From the NCBI RefSeq assembly GCF_000143415.4, contig NW_003314299.1:1490559-1554558 (forward strand): 64,000 nt of DNA, read 5' to 3'. Below the pieces are notes generated by a model. That model was not told where the DNA came from. It ran no database searches and worked only from the letters and a program-made list of their open reading frames with translations. Below, piece after piece: positions 20,792-34,155 of the stretch. The stretch is from Selaginella moellendorffii (taxonomy: Eukaryota; Streptophyta; Lycopodiopsida; Selaginellales; Selaginellaceae). The position numbers were made by a program, and so were the translations under genes. Each line of letters begins with the position of its first letter. The first letter of the stretch is position 1.

Positions 20792-21757
20792 CATGCTGGC
20801 TACAGCCACATTCTCCCCAATCCTGTTTTTGGGATGACAACCACAACTAGCCTTTGGCAACCAGATACCGAATCCAACAACTTTAGCTTGTCCCAATTCT
20901 GGGTGGTGCATTTAGCTGGACAAACAAAAACTACACTCGAAGCTGGATGGCAGGTGTTGTATTTTATTCCGTTTTATTCTGTTACTAATCCAGTGTTTAT
21001 ACAGGTGTTTCCATCGATGTATGGGAATAACGAGCCTCATCTGTTCGTTTACTGGACAGTAAATGAATCTTCTCTCGATTTACAGTCCCAGTAACATACT
21101 AAATCTTTTTCAACAGGCAGATGATTACCAGCACACTGGATGCTACAATCTGGAGTGCCCCGGTTTTGTACAAGTGAGCAACAAGATTGTCCCAGGGGCT
21201 ACTCTAAGGCCAGCTTCTCAACACGGAGGACCTCAGACAGTACTTAGCTTCCTCGTTTACCAGGTGAGAGCGAAAAATTCTCGAAAAATGCTTTGATGCG
21301 AAGCGCAGGACCCCGAGACGAAGAACTGGTGGCTTCGAGTGGAGGACGAGTACGTTGGCTACTGGCCGGGCTCGTTGGTCCCAAATCTCGCCAATGGTGC
21401 CACACATGTAGACTTTGGCGGAGAAGTTTTCTACTACAAAGTTGAGACTTTGACTTGCTTTGCCATGCGATCTTAACTCTTTAATCTTTACGGCAGGGTA
21501 GCGAGCACACGACAACGCAGATGGGGAGTGGCGAGTTCCCAGAGGCCGGTTTTAAAAACGCAGCCTATCACCGAGATATGTACCATGTTCTCCTCGGTAA
21601 CGATCACGCTTTGCACTACACGCTGTTGGCTCTCAACGACAGGTTCTCTCGAGTACCCTCCTGTTATAGAGTGGGACCAGCGCTGAATACCAACGGTGAT
21701 ACGTGGAAAAATTATTTCTTTTTTGGAGGTCCGGGCCGCAACCCAGCGTGCCCTTGA
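20792..21757 (+). CDS. Neprosin-domain (DUF239) protein, N-terminal exons not found
   Basis: Exons at 20792-20953, 21005-21058, 21117-21263, 21309-21440 and 21497-21757 join in frame and end at TGA. The first three have exactly the lengths (162, 54, 147) of exons 4-6 of the full gene at 37.7-39.7 kb. Motifs: LEAGWQ, FVYWTADDYQHTGCYNLECP, NWWLRVEDEYVGYWP, FGGEVFYY, TTQMGSGEFPEAGF and FFFGGPG. This is the neprosin family of glutamic peptidases, which cleave after proline in secreted plant fluids. The signal peptide and activation domain (exons 1-3) are missing upstream, so the protein would lack secretion unless distant exons exist. It has an extra intron at 21441-21496. Likely truncated or pseudogene-bound. 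Confidence 0.7.
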
Positions 21758-21759
21758 GG

Positions 21760-22695
21760 TAGGCACCACAAGAAAACGAAATTTCCATTGTTTTGGTCCC
21801 TGCGAAATGAAATAAGTTTTTACATAAACTCCAGAAAGGCCTGAAACCTGGAAAAGTCGTTTTTCTAACGCGCCGCTCCTTGCGATCCTATCAAACCAAA
21901 ACGAGCCTTGAGTTTAAAAACCAAGCAGAGCGAAGCGAGCGTTGTGCGAGCTATGGCCGTGAAGAGAGAAAAGAATGCCTTGCACTGAGAAACTTACCGC
22001 AAGCAAAGAAGTACGTAGAGCAAGAAGTGTATACAACCGGCCTCTCTTGGGCTCGTTGGTTCTAAGTCTCGCAGATGGAGGCACCTTTGTTGGTGGAGAA
22101 GCTTACTACAACAGAGTTGAGACTTCTAAAGACTTGCCTTTGAGACGATATCTTGCGCTGGAAAAATGTGGACTACGCTGAGCAGGCTGGCGAGCACACA
22201 ACGACGAAGATGGGAAGTGGCGAATTCCCAGAGGCCGGTTTTTGACGCGCAGTTTATCACCCAGAAGTGGACCTTGTTCGCCTTGGTAGCGACCACGGTT
22301 TGCGATACACGCCATTGGTTCTCGAGCACAGGTTATCTCAAGTGCCGAGCTGTATAGCAACGGTGAGAAGTGGAAAACTTACTTCTTTTTCGGACGTCCC
22401 GGCTTGAGATAGCCACCGCACGAAAACGAAACCACTGTTTTGATGCGTGAAAGGAAATAAGTTCTTACAAAGCTACCAGCACTAAAAGCCTATCTTTTAC
22501 CAGAAACTGGAGCTTTTCTAAGGCCGAGGTGCTCAACGTGTCCTTAGAATTCTCACAAACGGAAAGTGCCTTGAGTAGAGCGTTTTCAGCGAGCGTCGTG
22601 CGAGCTATGGCTGTGGAGAGACAGTAAAGAAATCAGTACCTTGCACTGAGAAACTTACCGCCAAGCAAAGAACAAATAGAAGTACGTAGTGCTAC
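21760..22695 (+). repeat. Tandem duplication of the neprosin 3' end and downstream sequence
   Basis: Downstream DNA after each copy also matches. 21930-22020 (GCGAGCGTTGTGCGAGCTAT, then CTTGCACTGAGAAACTTACC, then AGTACGTAG) reappears at about 22590-22690. The duplicated unit is therefore about 650 bp and includes both the last exons and the 3' flank. Confidence 0.7.
22045..22410 (+). pseudogene. Decayed tandem copy of the neprosin 3' exons
   Basis: The sequence repeats the last two exons of the preceding gene with frameshifts and stops. GLSWARWF replaces the Tyr-Trp-Pro region, GGEAYYN matches GGEVFYY, and EHTTTKMGSGEFPEAGF is followed at once by TGA (22243-22245). The tail still ends in a PYFFFGR-like block. 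It cannot encode a protease. Confidence 0.75.
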
Positions 22696-22702
22696 AGGTG
22701 TT

Positions 22703-25423
<2,721 letters not shown>

Positions 25424-28400
25424 TCACATCGCTGTTCCATCATAAAGTGATGAAAGCCGGGGATCGCTCCTCAGCTTCCTATCCAGCTCCGTGTACCTAC
25501 ACGAAAAGAGAAGGAAAAAATAAGTTGGCATTGTCAATCGTACAACCGTGAGAACTTACTTCCTCAAAGCTGACTGTTCGTGCTCTTTTGCTCGTTTTTC
25601 CAAAATGCGGATGCGGAAAACAGCAGTCTCACAGTCCTGCTCATACTTTTCAACTTCATCCACGGTCATTTGTTCTCTATCCCGTTCAAAGTTTGCTCGC
25701 CGCTTTGCTAATGCAGCAGTTTCTTCGTCATAGCGTGTCTGAAACAACAAAATTCCAGATTACTGACATGTTCTTATTTTCATTTACCTGAATGATCGTG
25801 GCTCGATTCAACAGACGCTGCTTTAGTGCCTTGAGGCAATTTTCTCGAACTTCAAGCATTTGAACCCGCGTCAGCTTTTGCCTTGGTCTTGTACCCGGTG
25901 GCAAAAACGGTGACAAATAATCAGTTGGTGCCTGCAGCCAAATGCAAAAGTCATTGCTGATCGAAGCTCCAGAAAATTTAATACCTTCTTTTCTGCTTCT
26001 CGGTCCTGCAACGAGTCGTCCTGCTTGAAACAAGCAACGTCTGTATATGGCAGCTCCAGAATTACGTTTTGCTCTTCCTTGAGGCGATGCTGAAGAATAT
26101 CACGAGTTTCATTCTCCCCATCACGGACTGCCTTTATCATTTCCCGTTCAGTTATCAGAAGTTCATGAAACTCATCCATTCTCTCAAACAATTCCAGTTC
26201 CTTTTCGAAAGGGTCAACCTGTTTTTGGGACAAAAATTTATCCACAGCAATTTTCGTGAACCAAGTACCTGAAGTAGAGTCATTGTGCCATCTTTCGTAT
26301 AGACGCGCGAAATGGAAGTGATACGACGACCTATATGATGGTAGTCAATGCGGATCTGATCTTGGCTTAAGCGGAAAACCTTTTTTGCAACATTCTTCGG
26401 GTGTTGCTTGGAGAACCTGAGCAAACAAAAATTAAGCCCGTGCCTTCAGCAAGTGAAAAGGGAAGCACTTTAGTGTAAGTTTGGTGATCGGTAGAAAGTT
26501 GTCAGCAACAGTTTTCCTTCTGGCAGCCAGCGAAATTGTGTACGTTCGTTCTGAAACAGGATCTCGCTTATCTCTCACAGGGGTTCGTGACCTTCTGCTA
26601 CTAACGCTGCAAGTTACAGTCATTTGCATTATTAGACAAGAGCTGGATCCAAAAGTTGGCATACCTCCTGAACCGAGACATAGTGCGTGATAATGACTTT
26701 CCCCTTGCACTGTCAGAAGATATTCGAGCTCGGCTTGTTCTGCTCGCCGAGTCGCCACGAAGGCTACTCCCACGAGACGAACTTTTGGTCTTAGGCTCGG
26801 CAGTTGCTGCTGTTGATGCTGAATCTGGTTCACTTCGAAAAATAGGACTGCCTTGAGGCAAAGTTACTGGAGCCGGCACACCATAACATGCACATCGGTA
26901 CACCATTGAGCTTTCCGAGTTATCAAACGTTTCAACAAGCTTCTTGCCTAGCAGCTGCACTAGAAGACCCTCTTAAGGAAATTAATAAACGTTAGGGAGA
27001 GACTCGGTTGCTCACCTCTTCGCGGCAAACCAATCCATCAGTTCGAGCGCCAGAATGGAACATAAATTTTCTGCTCACCCCCTCTACTATCTCAATTTCC
27101 TTCAGTCCAAACGATGTCCCCTGATTAAAAAATTCATGCACCTACAGAAACGGAAAATGTTATCAATAAACTGGTAAGGCAAGAAAACCAAACCTTGTTC
27201 TCCTGCAGGAGAAAAATTCTCCTTTTAAGGCCATCTTTGCGTCTCTGAAAGTAATCGTGACATTCCAAAAGGATTCTCCTGTCGTTGTCAGCGTAGAAGT
27301 GCAGGCGTTCGATCAATCCATCCCAGCGAACATAATCTCCATAAAATGCATACATCTCATGAGTACACTTGTCGTAGTGTGTCTTCTTCATTCCTTTCGG
27401 ACACCTGCAGGATACTAGAGAATGTTAGAACACGTTTCCTTGAAAAAAATCGTACCATGTACCTTGTGACAAAAGCCTCCATGGAAATCTCAAGCTTAGG
27501 TACCCATGAAGGTGGCAAAAGCCAGTGATGTATATCAGTCTCGCCAATCTTTTCTCCCTCGTCGACCACAGTCTTCTTATCAGAGCTGCTTTTGGCTATC
27601 GTTGCCTTCGTGGCACCAGAAGTTGCTGAAATCGTTCCAGCAGCAGCCTCTGGAGATGAAGCGCGAGTTGGATCTGGCCTTGAGCCAGCAGGTGTAGAAG
27701 AAGGAGTCGGCTTGGACGACGTATCTTCTTCCTTCTTGCCATCAACAATGGTCAAGTTGTCTCGGAAACGGCCTTCAGTGTCAAGGCCATCAAAGATTCT
27801 TTCCCACTTCACGGTATCCTTCAAATTCCAGGAAAGATCATTGATCCCTGCCCGAGTTGGATTCGGCTGCATGTTGATCCAGACGTTGCTCTGGTTCCAG
27901 ACGTACTCAACAGCATAATACGGAGAGTCCGTCAGAGGATACTTCCGACCAGTACTAGGTTCGACGAAGAAACTTTCGGTCAGACCTCGTTTTCCACTCA
28001 CAATCATCACCCAGCAATGTACTCGTTTCCTGTCCAGCTTGTCAACCTCTGGTTCAACCGGCGGCTCTGGAGTACTCACGGCCTCAACCACCATGGAATC
28101 CTGTATTTGCTTTTGTACGCCACCACACTCGGTTGCCTCTGGTGTTTCTTCTGCTCCCTCCAGCTTCGGATCGTCCGGTTTCATTTCTGGCTCTGGCTCC
28201 ACCTCATCTGACTTTCCTTCCTGTTTTGCATCGGACTTTGCTTCTTGTGTCGTGCTTGTAGTGCCTGCTTCAGCTGCTGTTTTATATGGATCAGGAGATG
28301 ATGAAGTTGACAGAGCTTCTGCAGGCTCGGGAGGGTCCGGCGGCTCAACCTCTTCCAAGTCCGGGACGTTGCATCTTTCAACGCAGTACCTAAGAAGTGT

Positions 28401-31400
28401 GTCCTCCTCTTCGTTTTGCCCGTATTTCAATTTGGCATCGACGCTTCCCTTGAAAATCTCAGCAAAGCCTTTTGCTGCAGCATCTCTGATGTCTTTCTCA
28501 TTTGAAAGAAATTGATCATTCAGTATAGGTGGCGACGGTCTCGAGTATTTTGTTGTTCGTGGTGGCTTTTCAGGAGGCCGCCGGGAAGCAAGCTCTCGCT
28601 CTTCGACAGCTTTGGGACACTCGCAGTGTTTCTGATAGAAAACGACTTAACCAACAAGCAAATCACACAAGAACAAGCCGGCAAATATACCTGATTATTG
28701 GAAGTTAGAAACAAAGGTGCGTATCCCGCTACACAATATGCATCATAGCGGGCACCAATAAGAAGCGACGCCAGTGCAATTGAAAAATCAAAACAATCGC
28801 CTCTTTGCCACTGGTGGAACAAGTAAAATAAGGTTGCATGTAAATCAACCTATGAATACCTCAATAACACTCTGTGAAGACGGTATGTAAGATGGAAAGT
28901 ACTTTGGATCTTCAAGGGTATCAAATGCTAGGAAGTTGGATATAAAGCTGGCGCATCCTTGCCACTGGTATAACTCCGTATACTCCATGTGTGATGGCCG
29001 TATTGTCGAGCAAATGAACTTTTCCACGCCACATTCATTTTTCGCTATGAGAAGCAAGGGTCTTCTCTCCGGGTATACTTGCTGAAACTATAAGCAAATT
29101 TCCCGCACGCGTTTCAGGAAAGACACGAAAAAAAGACTTACTCGCTTCTGAAGATGTTTAACGTGCTTCAAAAGAAGTTGCTCTTTCTGGGATAAAACCT
29201 GGTAAGATCTTGGCATCTGGTTTATCTGGGAAACCAAAGCTGTTTAGCCTGGAAAAAAAAGAAGATAAGTCAAGCCTTACTTTGGTATGTATAATATGAA
29301 GAACACGATCTGTTTTTGTATCCAGAGACCTCTTCATCGTAGTTTCTACCATCTGTCACGGAACAGGCTGAAAGTACTTGTAAGTGTCTTGAAACAGAAG
29401 TGGTATAAATCAAAATTTCACCAGGGGTTTCAAAGACTCCAGCATTGTCTCCATGTACATATCCCACGTTTCAGTACTAGTATCTGATTCGATTTCGTCC
29501 AAAGTTTCCACCTTGAAGATGATAAGTTTGCTGGCGTGGAAACAAATCCTGAAACGTTCTATAACGTTGTTAACTGCTGTCCAGTCTAAAATAATCACTT
29601 ACGTGCACTGTAATGCGGAAGTAATCTGGCTTTCGAGTTCTATCCAAGAACCTGAAAAGGCAAAGTGAACAGCCTGTTATCATCAGAACGTTTAAAGTGG
29701 TAGACTACCTTCGTGTGCACTTCGCTTAACTTCTGCTGAAACAGTCACAGCTGGACTGCAGCAAAACAAACACTGATTGTCAATAGTAAAATTTACTTCT
29801 AGTTCTGGTTTAGAAAGCATTACTTTGAAGGCTGTCGCAATACTTCGTCCCCGAGAGGAAGAACAAACGCTGAAGTCAACGCCGTTCCATTGCCATCAAT
29901 CCCTCCAGCAATATAAAGCCTGAATCATACAAACACCATCAATCGGTTTTAGCCGTTCAACACACATGCCAACCTGTTGTCGAATATGGTAGCGACATGG
30001 TCATATCTTGGAGATGGGCATAGACCTTCGTTTACTAACTGCTCAAAAACTCAGAAAAATAAGCTTTCCATGTAGCAGTAAAACCCAAACCTTTGTCCAA
30101 ACAAGACTATTGACGTCCAGAACATAAATGTCATCTTGCATAACGTTGCCTTTTCCCCCATGTACGTATATATTAGCTCCTATAGCCGCAACAGCAGCGT
30201 GCTCTCTGGGTGCAGGCACAGATCCTTTCGTGCGTTGCGGTATCCAAGACCATGTCTGAAAATTAAGTTTACTGAAACAAATATTTATATGAATGCGAGA
30301 CTCTTTGAATCAAAAATACTTGAGATACTTTAAAATGCTAATACCTGAGTGCAGAGTGTGTACAGATCGTTATGCCGTTGGCGAGTTCCACGGCCTCCAA
30401 ATAATATCACCTGGTTAGCAGCAACTGAGAGCGATGCACCTTCACGAATTGAAGGTACAGTCCCTTCTACAAGAGGCTGCAAAATATAAAAGTTTCAGCA
30501 TTAGCAACACAAAAACAAAAAAGTCAAATACCTGATACCAAGACACACTCTTGACATCAAGATAGTGCAGGTCATTCAAAAGCTTATTTTCTTCGTTTCG
30601 ACCACCAAAAATATACAACCTGCGACAAAAAATAAACTGTAGCCAAACAGAAACTGCATTGAGGTAACAGCATACCGCTTATGGCCATCATAGGCCGCTG
30701 CGTGACCATCACGAGGCGCAGGAGCATTTCCACTTGTCCCAGGTTTAGCCCACAACAATGTCCGCAAGTCAAACGTGTAGAGATCATCAACCTGATACAA
30801 TCCATAAGCTAAAAAAACCAGGGCAGTTACTAATACCTTTCCGTAATTGGGAATGTTTCCCCCAAACATATACAGTATAGGTCCAGCTTCCGTCATACTG
30901 TGGTGACTTCTCATTGGAGGGCCTCCTGGCGCAGACTCAAATCGCGTAGGAAACTGCAAGTAAGAGCCTGGAAACCAATAATGTCGGATGAATCACAGGT
31001 CTCTACATTACATTCTCTTACCAACAATTGTAGGCTGAGGCTTTTGACGAATGAGCTCTTCTAGTTGCTGCTGCGAAAATGACTCCCGCAAGAACTCCAT
31101 AAACTCTTCAAAACCCTGTCATGACGGTCAAGGTTTCAAAATCGAAGAAGATCAAAATTCAGTATCTAGGCATACCCGAGAGTAAACTTTGTTGGCAGGC
31201 TCTGCAAGAGGATTTGCTTCGCAGTTGAACTCTTGTAGGTTCTTTAGAAGGCTGAGTGATGGTGGAATATGTACGAGGCGGTTGTTATGGACGTCCAGAA
31301 GTATCAGCTCCTTGAGATTTTGCAAAGCCAGAGGTAAAGTGGAGAGCATGTTTGAGCTGACATCCAAGCGTTGTAGGTGTCTAAGCGTTCCAAGCGATTC

Positions 31401-32127
31401 TGGTAGCTCGGTAAGCTGATTATTTGCTGCCAGTAAAAAAGAAAACCTTCAAGGCTTTTGAAAAGTATGCAAAGTACTAAGAGAACTTACCAACATTCAA
31501 ATAAAGCAAGAATCCTAAGTTTTTCCAAAATGTCGGCAGCGACGTCAGATAGTTGCGAGCAAAGTTGAGCTCGCGAAGTGCAATCAATGAACCGACCAAA
31601 TGATCCATCTCCCTTATTTCATTCTCAGAGACATCAAGGACCTGAAAAACCACGAAAATTAATTGGAGCTAATGCGCGGAAGACTTACCTGAAGCTTATG
31701 AAAGGAAAACACGACTTGAGGTAGCTGATGAAGATTGTTTTGATATAGTCTTAGAGCTCGTAGGCCACGAAACTCAGAAATCTCCGGTATCACATCCGTC
31801 AATTGGTTGCTGAGCAGGAAAATCCAATGAAAAAACCAAACAGATTAATCAGTAAAGAATCTTATGCAGCTATAGATCAACAGCCTACTTGTGAAAGTCG
31901 AACTCGATCACAACATTAGCACCAGCTCCTTTTATCATGTTTACTAATCCTTGTGGCAGCTCTTCGAGCTCCAAGCCGCTGTGAAGATCAAAACATAGTG
32001 AGAAAAAAACCGAGCATTTCGAGATATTGGTTTACCTGAGTACAAGCTTCTGTGACTTCCGGCAATCGGCCATGCGAGCCTTGATCTTCTTGAGCTTCAC
32101 GAAGCTTTGTTTGCTCTTCGTCGCCAT
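25424..32127 (-). CDS. DRC7: LRR-kelch-DRC7 protein, dynein regulatory complex subunit 7 (lobo/CCDC135/FAP50 family)
   Basis: A long multi-exon gene, ATG 32125-32127 to TGA 25424-25426. N-terminal part (about 32.1-31.1 kb): about seven leucine-rich repeats such as LRALRLYQNNLHQLP, LLYLNVANNQLTELP and LQRLDVSSNMLSTLP. Middle (31.0-29.8 kb): about five kelch blades, for example DDLYTFDLRTLLW, LYIFGGRNEENKLLNDLHYLD and IYVHGGKGN. C-terminal part (29.2-25.4 kb) is DRC7-like: GDCFDFSIALASLLIGARYD, VHCWVMI and FVEPSTGRKYPL give the Cys, His and acidic positions of a transglutaminase-like fold, then coiled coils to RKLRSDPRLSSLYDG. DRC7 belongs to the nexin link of axonemes, so it acts in motile sperm. 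Exons join in phase across 29.7-29.2 kb. Alternative: two genes, the first ending at TGA about 29408 and the second starting at ATG 29352, but only about 57 bp would separate them. Confidence 0.75.
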
Positions 32128-32571
32128 GGCTGCCGATGGAAGAGATGGACAAAGACTGGAGAAAATGCAAGGCGCTCCTCCTAGACGAGAACTAAACCCC
32201 TAAAACCCTACCCTACGCGATCCAATCCAAGCTCTGGAATCCACAATGCTAAATCCCTCGCCTGGGATCTCTCAATGCCGCCTCCTAAATCGATCGAAGT
32301 ACCCGCACTGCTACCAAACTCACATATTTCGAGCACAACACTCCATCGTGAAGCTCATACACGTGATCGATCAATCGCCCTGCCCATTCGCCGCGCGGAG
32401 GCATCCAAAAACCCTAGCCCTAAAACTCTTTCTGCTGAATGCAACAACTGCTTTAAAATGCAGGGTATATTCCCAATAGCGCGCGAGCCGTCCGATCAAG
32501 ACACCCGTAAAACCCTATCGGCGGGGATTAGGGTTAGGGCTTTAGGAAGGGGGCCGCCGAGTTCTTGAGCA
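32128..32571. promoter_or_regulatory. Bidirectional promoter with telo-box motifs (DRC7 gene and RPL7)
   Basis: 444 bp separate two divergent start codons. AAACCCTA-type telo-boxes occur several times: CTAAAACCCTACCC (about 32199), AAAAACCCTAGCCCTAAAA (about 32406-32424), AAAACCCTA (about 32509) and ATTAGGGTTAGGG (about 32526). Telo-boxes near the start site are typical of plant ribosomal-protein and translation genes, so they most likely serve RPL7. Confidence 0.6.
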
Positions 32572-33644
32572 ATGGCGACGGAAGAGATGCAGGTGGACGC
32601 TCCCCCGGCGGCCGTGGTGCCCGAATCAGTGCTCAAGAAGCGCAGGCGCGACGAGCAGTGGAGCGTGGAGAGAAAGGAGCGCCTCGCCCTCGCCCAGAAG
32701 AAGAACAAGAGCAATCGCCGGCTGATTTTCAAGCGCGCCGAGCAGTATGTCAAGGAGTACCGTGATCAGGTATGGGGGGCAGCATTCTATCGCTCGATTC
32801 CTGTGGCATTTTCTCACTCCTTGCATTGGATCTCCAGGAGCAGGATCTGATTCGGCTCAAGAGGGAGGCCAAGCGCAAAGGAGGCTTTTACGTCGAGCCG
32901 GAAGCCAAGCTCATGTTCGTCATCCGGATAAGAGGGTGAGTGGTTTTTCTTTCTCGATTTTAAGTCTGTACAAACGGAGTATTATCTTTTGTTTTCATCC
33001 AGTATCAACGACATGCATCCCAAGACCCGGAAGATCTTGCAGCTTCTTCGCCTGCGTCAGGTAAATTCCTTGTGAAAGCTGCGATTGTGAAACGAGTTCT
33101 CTGACTATCACGTTCTTTCTTTTATAGATCTTCAATGGGGTGTTCATGAAGGTGAACAAGGCAACCATGAACATGCTCAAGAGAGTCGAGCCGTACGTGA
33201 CTTACGGGTAGGTTTCTTTGTTTTCCAAGATCACCATCACGATTTCTAAGCAAAACTCTCCAGGTATCCGAATCACAAGAGCGTGAGAGAGCTCATCTAC
33301 AAGCGTGGCTACGGGAAAGTCAACAAGAAGCGCATCGCTCTCACCGATAACTCGATCATCGAAGAGGTAAGATCCTTTTCTACGATGACTTCTCTAGTTC
33401 TCATCGTTTCTTATTTGTTCTTTCTCAGAGCTTGGGGAAGTATGGAATCATCTGTATCGAGGATCTCATCCACGAGATCTACACGGTCGGGCCACACTTC
33501 AAGGAGGCGAATAACTTCTTGTGGCCTTTCAAGCTCAGCGCTCCTCTCGGCGGATTGAAGAAGAAGAGGAATCACTACATCGAGGGAGGAGACGCTGGAA
33601 ACAGGGAGGTCAAAGTTAACGCTTTGATCCGCCGGATGAACTAA
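32572..33644 (+). CDS. RPL7: 60S ribosomal protein L7 (uL30)
   Basis: Six exons (32572-32769, 32838-32935, 33003-33060, 33128-33207, 33264-33366, 33429-33644) sum to 251 codons, 250 residues, the usual size of plant uL30. The basic N-terminal extension ([11 protein letters not shown]) is followed by the uL30 core: [70 protein letters not shown] and [14 protein letters not shown]. It is a component of the large cytosolic ribosomal subunit. Introns are 56-68 bp. Fully intact with no oddities. It shares the telo-box intergenic region with the divergent DRC7 gene. Confidence 0.96.
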
Positions 33645-34155
33645 ATCGCCCTCTCAACACCCTCTTTTTTGCCTGGTTTTATGCTGTGTGTTCTTCCAGA
33701 GCGAGACTTTTAAATGATCGAGAATATTCGCAACGAAAACTCGAATCTAGGGCAAATCGGAATATGCTTAAGAGATGCGTTTAGGTGATGTTTTTTAAAA
33801 AAAGGCCCAACGGCTCCTTTGGCGCCCGCCGCCCGTGAGCAAATTCGTGTACGGATAGAATGTGGCCACTTTGCGCCAGTGGCCGTACGACTGCCGGCTG
33901 AATGAGCGCACGTCTTCCCTGCGGGGGTCTTTCCTTATTCCCCCCTCTCTCTTTGTCCAAGGCACTTCTTTCAAGGCTCTACTTTCGCTAGGGTTTGATC
34001 GATCGAGGAGCGTTTCTTGCGTTATCGGGCAGGCGGCGCGTGGAAATTCCGTGAATCGGGAGCATTTTCGCCACGATCGACAGTGCTGGAGGTAAGCGGC
34101 GCCTCCTTTCTTGGCCCTGGATCTTTATTTCGAGAGCTGGTTGGGATTTCTAGGC
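33645..34155 (+). promoter_or_regulatory. RPL7 3' flank and MAP65 upstream region with probable 5'-UTR intron
   Basis: A likely leader intron runs from GGAG|GTAAGC (about 34092) to TTTCTAG (about 34153), three bases before the MAP65 start codon. GTGGCCACTTTGCGCCAGTGGCC near 33860 contains two TGGCC-type sites, also seen upstream of the receptor kinase at 58.5-58.8 kb. No separate gene is seen. Confidence 0.4.
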
